A stretch of DNA of 64,000 nucleotides. It comes from Gnetum montanum. Its lineage: Eukaryota > Streptophyta > Gnetopsida > Gnetales > Gnetaceae. A program made the translations under genes and the position numbers. Position 1 is the stretch's first letter. The number at the start of each line of letters is the position of its first letter. Shown here one piece after another: positions 12,383 to 24,131 of the stretch. The stretch is taken from the NCBI GenBank assembly GCA_015680685.1, contig MNCI01026334.1, positions 341,993-405,992 on the forward strand, given 5' to 3'. The notes below the pieces were generated by a model that had not been told where the DNA came from, did not search any database, and worked only from the letters and a program-made list of their open reading frames with translations.

Positions 12383-14653
12383 ATGCAAACAAGAATCTCA
12401 TATTCTCATCATGATCCTCACTATCTTGATTTCACATTCATATTTCATCAAGATGGAAAACTCAGGTGGAGAGATCTACAAGGGAATGTTGTTCTACTAC
12501 CAAAACATTTAACACCCATCATGCTCCAAACTGCTCTTAAGGGGATGAAACTAAGTGAAGCACTTGGAGGGTATCATGAAACCAAGTACATGACCCAATC
12601 ATATGAACCTACTAATGAGAAATTAAGGAAAGACCATGCTATGGAAGTAAGATATCAACAAGACAAAGGAAAGATAGTCAATTCTACTATTGTCTTGGAG
12701 TACCTTGATGGAGATGTGTTCATTGTTGAACAACTCCACCAATATCATGAGTTCTAGTCACAAATACCTATCATTCAATTGGATGAACCAGTCAAGAATA
12801 AATCATACTCTAAAATAGTAGAGATACTCAGGAAGGAGGTAAAAGAATCAAGGTATAAACAAGACTAGGGGCCAAGAGTTCCTACTAGGTCTCACAAAGA
12901 AAAACATTAGAGTCATCATAGGAGGACAAGCCAACACCATTCTCCTACTGCCTCATTTGCATCCTCATGATCATTAAAAGACTCTGATAGAAGAAGGCAA
13001 AATCACAAGGATTGTGACAAAGAAGAGAGGAGAACTCATGATCGCCATGACTATCATGATCGTTACTTAGGACATTCTGATTTGGAAGATGGAGAGTATG
13101 AGTAGCACAAACGTAGGGATCACAAAAATTATGAAAGGGATGAGCACAGAAGAGGGTACTACTATAACCAAGCACTCAAATCGTATCAAGACAATAAACC
13201 ACTGATGGAAACCCATAGCATGATTAACATACAAGAAGTTGTTCACATTCCAACCATGCATGTGAGGAATAGTCGAATTAAACAGCTCAATATGCACAAT
13301 ATGCCAAGATTTGAAGGTGGCTATAATGTTGATCCACAACATCACCTTAAATTTTTCCATGATGCCTACATCCTATAGAACATCAAAAGTGACTGGCAAA
13401 AGTTAAAGCTATTTTCCAAAATATTTGTGAAGTAGGTAAAGAGTTGGTACAAGTCACTAAAACCTGAATCAATCATACATTAGAGTACCATGCTAGAACT
13501 CTTTAACAGTAAATATCAAACTTATTCATGAGTGTCCAACTTAAGAAAATAGATCTAGGGATGGAAGCGAGGGACTCATGAGACCCTTGATGTAGTAATG
13601 GGAAAATACTATTCACTATTACACCAATGTCCAGGCCATGGATTTTCACCAAGGAAATAGCTCAAGCACATTGTAAATGGATTGCAAAGTAAAACTAGAG
13701 AGACTCTTGGGATTTATGCCTAAGGATATTATTAGAAATGACTACTCATTACATCTAGAAATTAATTGATCAAGTAGAAAAAGAGGAAGGAGGCCTCAAG
13801 AAGAGAGAATCAAGTAAGAAATATAATAGAGACCCATCAGTTAAAAAGAGAGATGTGTAGATATGTGACAAGCAAGAGGATGAAACTTTGGAAGATATTC
13901 TCTAGAAAAAGACTCTACCTATTAAAAAATTAGTCAATGATATAGCAACTAAGGTAAAGAAGGTCTAGGATTCAATAGAAGAAAACTTTGCTACAACCAT
14001 AAAGATTATGAAAGAAAAGACTGAACAAGCACTTAACAGGGGCAAGGAAAGGAAGAAAGAAATAGCTAATGGACAAGAAAGTTACAAGCACAAAGGAAAA
14101 GTTGCTACCACTAAAGGGTACACAAATTCCAATTCAAAGGAAAAAAAAGGATGTAATGTGTGTGCCAGTATGAACATCCTAAGGGATGTTGTCTTGTTAT
14201 GGCCCACTTGTAAGAATCTGGGGTATACGCACTCAATCCAAGCTTTGTCAAAAAGAAAATGCCCAAAAGACTACCTTATCCTCAAGGTAATATCAGGCAA
14301 ACATTCCATCCGACATACTACCCAAGTAGAGCCTACCCTCAACCACAAGAGAAATATCAGTAGCAATGGCAACAACCACAAACATGGGCAATGCCATCGC
14401 CAAGGCAACAATATCCATACAAGGAACTAGACCCTTATGGATATTATGTTCAGCATTCAATATCTCCAGAAAATACATTAATTCAAACTTCTTCTCTTCA
14501 TTATCCACCAGAATACTACAAACCTACTACTCAAAGGATGGATCATAGTCCTTATGCACATTCACCAGTAGCTGGCCCATTAAATCCCTCTTCCAATCCT
14601 TTGCCACTAGGGCCACCATCCATTATGCAAGGGAAATTGTCATCACAACCATA
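12383..14653 (+). pseudogene. gag of element D, with stops
   Basis: An open stretch at 12383-12757 (124 residues) is followed by an Arg/His/Asp-rich linker (about 12900-13190). The Retrotrans_gag-like core spans about 13300-13540, with F-E-G-G-Y-N-V-D-P-Q-H-H-L, then S-W-Y-K-S-L and L-F-N-S-K-Y. A Lys-rich region follows (14008-14280) with a poor zinc-knuckle candidate (C-N-V-C near 14150). The tail (14390-14653) is Pro/Tyr/Gln-rich and includes QQYPYKELDPYGYYV at 14406-14450. Several TAG/TGA codons interrupt the core, for example near 13376 and 13430. The family role is capsid assembly and RNA packaging. Confidence 0.7.
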
Positions 14654-15750
14654 GCAAAGGAGATCTACAAGGGTAGTGAATATACAAGTGGAGGATCTTA
14701 GCAACAACACTAAGGGCCATACAAAGAAATGAATTTTCTTTAGGACAAATCTTAAAAAGGCTAGTAGAGTCAAAACTTCATCAAGACTGATTTCTCCTAT
14801 AATAGATTCTCTTACCAAAAATAAGCTTCCTTCATCATGCAACACAAACATGCACACAAGCATGCAAATTGTCATACTTATAGAAATATTCACAAAATGG
14901 ATTAAGATAGGACCACTCCCTAAGAAGAGGATTGATCCAGGAGTTCCTTTGATTTATCTATGAGTAGTAGAAATTTGCCATGCAAAGCTCTACTACTCAG
15001 GTTTCAAGGTGATTTTGATCTCCTACGAAACATATCAAGCGTGGAACCTACCACCCTTAAAGAAGTGTAATATTAGGTTGGAGCTTGCAAATCATTCTAT
15101 AGCCATTCCTTTGAAATAGATAAAGGATGTGGTGACCACTATCAATGGGTGGTCTTATCTAGAAAACTTTCTTATCATTGATGTGATGAATGAAAACAAG
15201 GAATTTCTAATTATCATGGGGAGGGCATGGCTTAACACAATCGATGCTGAGTTCAACATGAGAGATTTGTTTATTGAAATCTCTAAGGAGGACAAGCATA
15301 GAGCCATACATATGTAGTGGATTCCATGCATCACTCCTAATAATAAAGGGTGTAATCATGGACCGACCTTCCGGAATGTCAACATAGTTACTATACTAGT
15401 CCCCAATAATAATGAAAAGCAAACATGTGCAAAAGAAAGATTAGGGGCCAAAAAACCAAAAGACACCTTGTGGCCAACAACTAAGAACCTTCAACTATCT
15501 AAAATATGCATGGAATAATCTAATTCACTAATTAATTCCCACTCGAAGAAAATAACTCCAACTGAAAGCTCAAAAATTAAACTACTAATTCATAATCATA
15601 CACCAAAAGGAAAAGAAAACAAGGATTTGGACAATCAAAACTCAACTACCATCAAGATCACATGGGATAATAATAGAAAAGTTGAATCAATAAAGATGGT
15701 AAGTGAACCACCTAGAGTGCATGATTTAGGAAATGTAGGGAGCATTTTTT
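14654..15750 (+). pseudogene. Retropepsin-like protease remnant of element D
   Basis: The frame around 14980-15315 follows the plant Ty3/gypsy aspartic protease pattern. It has a Y-Y-S-G-F segment where the catalytic D-S/T-G-A should be, then L-E-L-A-N-H-S-I, F-L-I-I-D-V and I-I-M-G-R-A-W-L. The last motif corresponds to the family's I-L-G-R-P-W/F-L. The catalytic Asp is replaced by Tyr, so it is inactive as written. The open part is 15129-15317. A Lys/Ser-rich tail runs on to about 15750. I assign the family with moderate certainty, from the C-terminal motif and the position after gag. Confidence 0.55.
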
Positions 15751-17330
15751 GAACACTGACCCATGAGTTCAATGGGAGAGATGTCCCATCTTAAGTTAGG
15801 AATTAATAAGTGCTTTTCCATTTTTTGTTTTACAATTCCTATTACTTTCCTATTTCTTGATACAATTTTTTCCATTCTTTTATACTTTTTCCATTATTTT
15901 TATTTTACACATTATTTAATATTTTCTCATTCTTTTACACTTTTTCATTTCTTAAATTTTCCATTCTTTACATCTTTTTTCTAATTCTTACTATCTTTTT
16001 CATACTTTGTTTTCATTTCCTTTGTAAATAATTTTGAGTATTAATAAAACACCCCAAGAATAAGGCAATACGTAGTCCAATAAGGTGAAGATTTCTCTTT
16101 ATTATCAAGTCATAAAGGACTGATTATTTGAACAGTAAGCTCACACCATCCATCTATCCATTCCATTAATAAGAGGTTCTTACCATGGCCATAATGATAT
16201 TTCTTTCCATCATACAACTAAGAACCTGTGATCATTATGACTGGAAAGAAAAGTGAAGAACCAAGTGCGAATGTAAAGGGTATGACATCAAGAGAACTTT
16301 TGGACTTTCTTGGAGTACTATTGTGCATTCTATCATGCTACTAAGGTTGTTTCATATCTTTGTAGATCTAATGAAAAATGAGAGCATGAGTAAAATAAGT
16401 GCTACCTTACCATGTCACTAGAAAGACATGTTACCCATGCCTGACGGTAGTCCTCTAGTAAGGCTGACACAAATAAAAATAGGAGAGCACAAAATAAATT
16501 TCTAGGGGTTCCACTAGAAAGATATGTTACCCATGCTTGAAGGTAGGTGGCTTTTTAGATATTGAAAAAATAATAAAGTTCCATGAATTAACTCCTCCCT
16601 TGGACAATATACTAAGTGATAATACTCCTTGCAATAGTGGTAGTCTTACAATTATGACTCCAAGTGATGAAACAATGTGATGTCACTAAAATGTGGTCTG
16701 GACTTAGTTTAAATATTAGACAGAAAGGCTAATGATTACCTTAATCACTAATAAAACATAAGAATTCAATATGCCTATGGTAAGATACCTCACATCCCAA
16801 GTTTTGCAATCCCTTCTTAGTCCATTTCATCTCATTGTAAGAATAGTCATAAATTGTGGTTTTGTGTAACATAGTGTTATTTTCTCAATTTGGTGGTACC
16901 AACATTTGTGTTTTGCTAATAGGTATGCATTACATTCAACTCCTTAAAAAGTGCCTAAGGACACTTCTAGGTGTGGTTATGCAAGGGCATTAAGAGCTGG
17001 AGCTTGCTTTAGGGAGGACTCACTTGTATACTTGTTGTATCTTATACATGCTAAGTGATTCCACATCATCTTAAGCCTTAAACATCAACAAACGTCAATA
17101 AAAACTTCCCATATCATTCAAACTATCCATTCTAATAACATAGATTCATTACCCTTCTTATCCATCTCATGAACTTTCGTAGCCCAAGATTCCTTCTTTG
17201 TGAACTTTCAATGAAAAATTTTTGAAAAAATATGCATCTATCCATCACCCAAACCCTTTGAATTAGCTTTTAACCTTCCAGGAATTCAAAAGAATCATTT
17301 TGGATGCTCAAAACTTCACGAAAAATGAAA
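15751..17330. other. Element D spacer without coding signal
   Basis: A pyrimidine-rich block at about 15790-16020 (runs of TTTTTCATT and TTTACACTTT) is followed by about 1.3 kb with stops in all frames. A 35-bp phrase beginning CACTAGAAAGA occurs at about 16416-16450 and again, with four differences, at about 16513-16547. In an autonomous Ty3/gypsy element this is where RT-RNase H-integrase would lie; no Y-x-D-D or other pol motif is seen. Confidence 0.5.
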
Positions 17331-17344
17331 ATTTTTGGCCTTTG

Positions 17345-17410
17345 CCCCAATATTGGATCCTTGATGTCGAATCCTCGATATTGAATTTCACAAAAACTAT
17401 ATATAGGCGA
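17345..17410 (+). promoter_or_regulatory. Possible internal promoter copied from U3
   Basis: CCCCAATATTGGATCC and CGATATTGAA are followed by CTATATATAGG at about 17397-17407, some 175 bp upstream of the accessory ORF's first ATG (17581). The U3 of the same element's 3' LTR has repeated CCAATATTGG/CCAATATC motifs (20275-20350) ahead of its TATA box CTATAAATAC (20365). The resemblance suggests a second promoter for the accessory ORF. This is inference from motif similarity only. Confidence 0.4.
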
Positions 17411-17580
17411 ACACTTAGCTGAATTTTCCATCTTTCTTCATTTAAGCTAAGGGAGATTTTCAACGTTTATTCTCTGATTTGACCTCTGACCTCCTAGCTT
17501 TCCCAAGTCATATCTTACATGTTATCGCTCCAATTTTTGTGATTTTCATATCTCTTTGATTCCAAAGTACTCATTTAGTC

Positions 17581-20070
17581 ATGGGAGATGCTCGTGAGGA
17601 AAATCTGAGCCAATTTTCCAAAATTTGCTAATGTCCAAAAGGTATTTTAGGGGTAAGTATGAAGTGAAACTTGAATTTTTTTTTAATGAAAAATCAATCA
17701 TTATGACCCATCCTATCCAACAATGAAAAATCAACATTGGAGGAGTCTCAGTCTCATTCTCAATCAAGGCAATAGTTGAAGCTCTCAACATACCCAATGA
17801 AGAAGCAAAGGTAGCACACCTATCCACCAAATCAAATGCTAAAACTAGGAAACTATGGTTGAAATTAGCATATGGCAAAGAAGATAAGGGATACAATGAA
17901 TTAACTCTGGAGGAAAGAATCTATTTCAAGATTGGTACCTATCACTTGTTCCCAACAAAAGGACTAAACAGATTATCCACTTACACAGCTAAAGAAAGTG
18001 TGATCCTAATGGACATATACAACACCAATCTTGACAACTCTACTTCATGGAAATTCAAAGGCAATTTTAAGAAAAGAAGGTAGGGATGCCAACACTTCTA
18101 TTTCCTTGCCTTATCAAGAAGCTGTGCAAATGAGTTGAAATCCTAGAATACACCAGTGACATTCCCAGGAGGACCTAGAATGCTTCATATGCTAAACTAC
18201 TCAAACTAGCACCACCTAGGAAAGACCATGGTGAGGAACAAACCAATACTAGGGAGACCACACAAACTAAACAACAAAAACAAGTAGCATTCAATGGCCA
18301 GTAGCAACAACAATAGCAAGTTCTACTACCACCATCACAAGATTATAGACCATTAATGAGTCATTTGCAATAGATTAAAAAGACTATCAGTTGGGGAACA
18401 AGGGAGAAAGCTAACCTCTATAGAGTTATAGATAATGCCATACAATCCATAGTTTTTATTGATCCTGTGAGTGGACAAATTTTACTATAGTTAGGAGGAG
18501 AGGCCCAATGTTTACAATAGATCTCTAGGAATGCTGCATCATTCCAAGTGATGATAGAGACTAGAGAGGGAGCCACGATTGTGGTAATGCAACACCAAGA
18601 TGCAATGGGAGTAGTAGAGGTGATCGCTAATCACATCAAGAGTCCTTCAATGTACTTGTTATGCCACTAATAGATCTAGCTGGAGCTAGAGATGCTCAAA
18701 TATTAGCTAAAACCTTAATGACTCTTGGTAATCATGAAGATGTGCTTGATCAATTGTTGTAGACTAGGCAAGTGATGATAATACTTTTTGACATTCTAAG
18801 TGATGTCACTGCAGTACAGTCAAAGCTAATTGCCACCAAAGGTAAACTAGTCATGGCAGAGACCAGGGTGAAGCATGTAGAAGTAGAAGTCTATAGACTC
18901 TAAGAAGAGCTCATAACCTTGAGAGTCAAATGCAGAAATCCCATGCAAATTATTACGCTTGACCAAATAGAGCAATTCAAGGCAAAGTAGATGAATTGTT
19001 TGATTAAGCAAAATAAAAAAATGGAAAATGAGAAGGAGAAAGCAGTGTGGAATACCTTGATAGTTGAAGCCCAAACATACGCACACACTAAGGCATCCAC
19101 TACAGCTCAAGAAGAAAATAAACAATTCACCGATGATAACATGTGATTAACCACTATAGAAAAATAGAAGAACATCCTATAAGAAAGCATTCACCAATTA
19201 AGAGAACAACTGGTGAGGGTCAACCAAGACATGAGCCACCTCACACAAGAAAATAGAACCCTCTCCATGAAGGAGGTACACACCATCCGTCAAAAATCAA
19301 CCATTGAGATCATCATGTGGTAAAACGAGGCAAACATGAAAGGCTCAAAGAACACTTCCATGATCAAGTGGGCATGTACAAGCAAATCAATGAAAACAAA
19401 ATATAGATGGAAAAGGCCAAAATCAACTCCATATCAACACAGAATCTAGACTGGAAACCCATCTTGGACAATTACGCCCATGTCCACTAAGTGGAAGTGA
19501 AAAATAAAGACCTACAGATAGAGGACCTAAAAGAGTACAAGGGATTCACTAACCTTCATTATGCTAACTTGGCCATGTTAACAACAGGAAGGCCTAGAAA
19601 TAAACTCAAATAGTAAGTAGCAGCCACGTATGCATTGTACGAGAAAGAGTTTGTGGATCGCAAAGATGCTTTACAGAAACTTCAAGTGGTAAACTCTAAA
19701 TTAGAAGTAGTAAAGGCTAGCTACCAAGGGTAAAAGGATGTAGCAGCAAACCTAGCCAAAAGACTATTTGACTACCATGAATCACATGAAAGGCCAAACC
19801 ATAGGAGGCATTTTGCAATTTGGTACCTTAAGGTCAATCAGATGTTTCCGTAGCTGTCGTGCCCATGGGATGTACCCACTCCATCACACATTGCACAACA
19901 AGCATGAATGGTGCATGATCTAAGGACAAAGAAAGAAAAACTTGAAGTGCTCCTGAACCAATACAAATTTCAGAAGCTCGATAATAAAAAAAAAGCAACT
20001 GATGGAGAAGCCACCACCACCAACAACTACATAAGGCTACATCAAGCTTCACCAGATTTTGTTTTTTGTT
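17581..20070 (+). pseudogene. Accessory ORF of element D: helical domain plus long coiled coil, broken
   Basis: The best open part is the 17700-18083 region. It has the pattern V-(x)2-A-L-N-I-P-N-E-E and then R-I-Y-F-K-I-(x)2-Y-H-L-F, which is reminiscent of transposon-associated helical domains found next to plant Ty3/gypsy elements. After a Gln/Pro-rich linker (about 18250-18350) comes E-G-A-T-I-V-V-M-Q-H-Q-D (about 18568), conserved with element A. About 1 kb of Lys/Glu/Gln-rich, heptad-like sequence follows (18800-19700). Many TAG/TAA codons and frame changes are present. No enzymatic motif is visible and the function is unknown. It sits where some plant elements carry an extra ORF. Confidence 0.5.
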
Positions 20071-20224
20071 AAAGTTGTCATGTCATATCTTGTGTCATTT
20101 TTGTAAACACCACTATAGCATTCAAGATTCATGTATATAGTAGTCAGTGTCATGTAAATCTACCTCCCAATTTTGTAAGGAAATCTATTCTCATTTTGTT
20201 TTAACTCGAGGACAAGTTTTCAGT

Positions 20225-20238
20225 CAGTCGTGGGGGTA
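20225..20238 (+). other. Element D polypurine tract
   Basis: GTGGGGGTA at 20230-20238 abuts the LTR start TGATAAATAG. The stretch before it (GAGGACAAGTTTTCAGTCAG) is conserved beside the LTRs of A and, more weakly, B. It primes plus-strand synthesis in LTR elements. Confidence 0.8.
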
Positions 20239-21147
20239 TGATAAATAGCATTTTGCAATGGCTACAATATCTGGCATCCAATATCGAAGCTACAGCATCG
20301 TGTATCCAATATTGGGGCCAATGATACGACATTAGATATCCAATATCATTCTACACATGCCTACCTATAAATACAATACTTAGATGCATGGTCAAACAAC
20401 GAATTTTAGTCCATAGTAGCAAAACTCTATTTTTTTTTTCCGTAAACTTAGACTTAATGATTAGAAGTGTGAATGCCCACAATGTAGTGTGAATTAGTGA
20501 ATGACATTTTTATTTGAGCATTTTGTACTTGGGCACGAGTGTAACCGAAAATAACAATCGAACTATTTCTCACTATTACAGCATTCTCCTAGATTTACTA
20601 TTTACTTAGCATAATGTTTACTATTTACACTTAGAATAATTTTTTTACCATTTCTTAGTTAACATTTTACTTTTCCATGCACTTTATCATTACTATTGTT
20701 AAGTAGAATGAGTACGACTAATCTCAAGTACTTAAGTGTGACTACTTGGTAACTCAGTAGTGCTATTGCTAAGTACACCCAGTAGCGGTGCACTTGGTAT
20801 TCCAATGGTGGTTACATGAAGCCCAAGGTGTGAACAGAAGATTAGAACCGAATGCTCATTGCCATAGGCTAGAATAGTCTTTACTATTTTCTTTAAACTT
20901 AGAACTATTTTCACACTTTATCATCATATCTAGGAGCTATGGCCCACCAACATCAATATATCATACACCTCACTAAGAGCTAAACTATATGCATAGCTTA
21001 TACTAGCTCCACATGGGAAGACAACGATCCCAAACTTTAACCAATTATTAGCATATTCACATTGTCTCATCCACTAATTACGATCATACTACGCATGAAC
21101 ACTTGTATCTCATATGGTTGGGTGTTGGATTACTCCACCGCTCATCA
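20239..21147 (+). repeat. Element D 3' LTR (complete, 909 bp)
   Basis: It starts TGATAAATAG and ends CGCTCATCA. U3 has repeated CCAATATC/CCAATATTGG motifs (20275-20350) and a TATA box CTATAAATAC at 20365-20374. The R/U5 region keeps the family blocks GTGAATGCCCACAA (about 20470) and TTTATTTGAGCA (about 20509). The second half matches 11782-12158. Confidence 0.85.
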
Positions 21148-21169
21148 GTGCTCTTCTTGAAAGTGTTGA

Positions 21170-22480
21170 ATCCATTTTCCACTTTCAATTCTAAGATGAT
21201 GAGAACTTAAACAAAGCTTACTAATAACATTCTGATACTTGATTGGAATAGTAGTTGAGAGATAGTGAGCTTCTACATCTAGTTTATTAGATCTAATGTT
21301 ATGTAAATAAAATTATCTCTTGCTTTCTACATTAAACCACATTTATGTTAAAACCTTCTAATTAACTAGTTGGTGAATATGCTTAGGATTCTGTTGCATG
21401 TCCTCCCAAGAGATATTTCATTTTTTTTTTAATCAATACACTCCTAAATATACTACCACATATCACAAATCCTCAAAAACTGCTTTAGAGAATTTATCTT
21501 ACCTTGAGATATGAAAGCTATGAGTGTATGTAATGAATTAGCACAAGGTTTTCACTTGTAAAGATAATAAATCACATTCATATAATAACATTAAGTAAGT
21601 TGTTTGCATCTTCACCTTTAGCTTATCAAGAAGAAATTTTTTTTGCAATTTTTCAATATCTTTCCAAAGTTTAGCATTGAGTCCAAGTCCCCAAATAACA
21701 CATCCATACAATATAGTAGGATAGATGATAATCTGAAAAATTTGTGTTTTGATCTTCCAAGCCTAAAGTCCTAAATCCTTGCACTTGTTTTTGTAAGCAT
21801 AAAGAGACTTGAAACCTCCTAGTATTCTTTATTTGATGTATTTCCCTAACATGTAATTGTTCATTTAAATAAGACCCACATATTTAAACGTATCTACTAT
21901 TTGTACATTAGTCTCTCTAAAATAGAAGTTATAATAGGTATTTCTTCTACCTTGGATTATCAATTTGGTTTTATCTACATTCACTTGAAGATTAGATGAG
22001 TAGCCATAATTTTGAAAATTTTAAAACATGTTTTGTATACCTTTAGTAGTAGTAGAGATCATCATCTACATATAAAAAAAGATTCACCGCTTAGGATCCA
22101 ATTTTGATAGCATGACTACCTTGCCCATTGTACAACCATTAATGCATTTTATCAATAATGATACCAAAACTAGTTGGGAAAAGTGGACAACCTTGCTTAA
22201 CTCCAATTTTTCTCTCAAATTGAAATTTTTTCTCTGAAATACTATATGTAATTTCAATAATCACTTCCTCATACAATCTTTGAGTTGTTGCAATAAAATC
22301 TAAATGGAGGCCAATTTTATGCAAGCACAACTATAGTCTTGTACAAAGCATTAAATCATATGTTTTTGCAAAACCAATAAAACAAATAAAAACTTTTTTA
22401 TTAAGCATTTTTGCAAGCTCCATGCAATAATAATTAAGTGATCAATAATGAAGTGAATTTCGTCTGAAAACAGAGTGATA
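21170..22480 (-). pseudogene. LINE reverse transcriptase fragment
   Basis: The minus-strand frame 22330-22139 contains L-H-K-I-G-L-(x)2-D-F-I-A, Q-R-L-Y-E-E and G-V-K-Q-G-C-P-L-F-P-T-S-F-G, which are textbook non-LTR RT blocks. Below it, about 22080-22060, comes L-Y-V-D-D-D, the catalytic Y-x-D-D box. More decayed RT sequence continues to about 21170. No ORF1, endonuclease or tail is seen, so it is an internal fragment. It looks like the same LINE type as the one at 29.8-30.9 kb. Confidence 0.8.
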
Positions 22481-23454
22481 AAATCAGCTTTGACTACTCT
22501 GAAACAGATCCGTGTAAAGTTCTGCGTTTAAGACATTCATTTCATCCACTTCTTTAATTGAAATCATTGGCACGTGTTCTTTTTAAATCCCTTCTTCATG
22601 TATCAATTGGCTTTGGCTTGCCTTCAGTCTTGTCAATTCAAGCGCATTGGCATCGTTATCCATACAATAACATACCGTGGCTGATAAAAAAGTCATTTTT
22701 CTAACGAAATTATGTATTCAAGACACTGAGGATCGCCTTCTCTGATCCTAAGACATAAAGCATTTTAACGCATTCCAAAAAGCTGCCATGTCAACTCCCA
22801 CAACAGATCCACCATTGATATATTTAGCTTGCAGTGATAGTAATCATAGTATTATCATTTCAGACACTACCACAAAGCCAGTACGAATGTCATGTCTTTG
22901 AAGCTGCTATCAGAATTCAGTTTGCACCCATCACTAATACCGTTTTACCCGCATTGAAATTTGAGTTATTCCAATTTTCCATTAGAAGACTCCAACCTTT
23001 TAGTAGAAGTTTTCACAGGACTTGGTCTAGTATTCTACAAGATTCGTTTGTTTCATTGCTAGCACAGGTGATAAAGTGTGCTAGCAACGATCCTTTATTG
23101 CTAGCACAGGTGATAAAAGGTGCTTTATTAAATATGCAAAACTCTACTTCCTTCTTACTCATAGATTTAAAAGGTTGTACAATTCCAGCTTGCTCCAAAT
23201 GCTGAAATATTGGAATGGCTATTTCCTCCGTTTGTTTACAGGACTGCTCCAGAAAATTCCTAAATAAATCTTTGCTTTTATTGATGCATGCCTTGGTGTC
23301 CTGGCGAAACAAATTTTTTGTCATTACAAAGTAGCTTTCACCACTAGCCCATTTCCATCCTTTGAAAGGGGAGTAACTGTAAAGCTCATTTTATGTAGAA
23401 GGATTTAGGTGGAGATCAAGGCCTTATTCAGATGGGTTTCCATGGCAGACATCT
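22481..23454. other. Intergenic, no supported gene
   Basis: No frame has family similarity. A 20-bp phrase starting TTGCTAGCACAGGTG is repeated at about 23057 and 23098. The stretch lies downstream of the membrane-protein gene and may hold its 3' UTR; nothing else is recognisable. Confidence 0.4.
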
Positions 23455-23480
23455 TTAATTTTTTGAAAGAAATTGGAGAA

Positions 23481-24131
23481 CTACCCAAACATCACGCCTA
23501 AGGAAACTGAAAAGAGCAGAATGAACTTGACAACTTCCAAGCCCAAGTAGAGACCATGAGAAACATGCCTTGGACCTGACCCTGATGAAGAGCAGCAAGA
23601 GGATGATACAGAAGCTTGAAAGGCATGGCGGGAGGCAGGCACATCCTCTGCAGGGGCTGTGGCGATTCTCCACACAACATCCTGATCCAGAGCAGGCATG
23701 AGCCACAACAGCTGAAAACACAGAGCAGCCACCAACAGAGCCATTCTGAACCAGTTTCTGTCATTTATGAACAATTCGACACAAGCCATGGCCATACAGT
23801 GTGAAACCTCTGCAGCGTTCAGGGCTCTGAAAACTCGCCTCCCAACGTCCACGCCCACTGGACGCGTCAAAAGGGAAGCGTCGAATTTCACCTGCAAATC
23901 AAACAAAATTGATTCAATTTCTGGTTACTGAATCGTAATAATAAGGAGATTCTTCCAACGTACCCAGGCTTCCATGAAGGAGATTGCAGAGAGCATTCCC
24001 ATCCACACGAGTGCCACAATCATCTGAACCGTTCTCAATTGATTTTCAGAATTGGATCTGCCAAAGGAAATGCCAATTAGGATTGACCATAGTACTGCCC
24101 ACCAAAGTCCTATAGCACGTCTGTGATCCAT
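23481..24131 (-). CDS. Four-helix integral membrane protein, two exons
   Basis: Exon 1 is 24131-23964 and exon 2 is 23891-23481. The 72-bp intron (23963-23892) starts GTACGT and ends TTTGCAG and joins Trp56 to Val57 in frame. The predicted protein has 192 residues. Likely membrane helices are at about 7-25, 36-54, 115-135 and 176-192. Between helices 2 and 3 is the distinctive stretch M-E-A-W-V-K-F and L-T-R-P-V-G-(x)-D-V-G-R. I believe this belongs to a small plant-conserved membrane protein family, but I cannot name it and assign no function. The ATG at 24131 is the first in frame. The reading frame is intact and GC-richer than the surrounding repeats, so the gene is probably functional. 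Confidence 0.75.

Larger units (their letters stand above)
11782..21147 (+). mobile_element. Element D: gag-protease LTR retrotransposon with accessory ORF, 5' truncated
   Basis: The end of the 5' LTR (11782-12158) matches the end of the 3' LTR (20752-21147) closely. The first half of the 5' LTR has been lost to the inverted LTR pair on the left. The order is LTR, primer-binding site, gag, protease remnant, T-rich tract, about 1.5 kb without coding signal, accessory ORF, polypurine tract, LTR. No RT, RNase H or integrase motif is visible in the 8.1-kb interior, so the element would have needed enzymes from a relative. All frames contain stops. Confidence 0.8.

Noticed and set aside
14293-14893. 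Minus-strand ORFs opposite gag of element D
   Set aside because: They are shadows of the Tyr/Pro-rich gag tail and show no motif of their own.
23013-23324. 103-residue minus-strand ORF as a separate gene
   Set aside because: It has no recognisable motif, lies downstream of the membrane-protein gene and spans a short direct repeat; more likely chance or 3' UTR.
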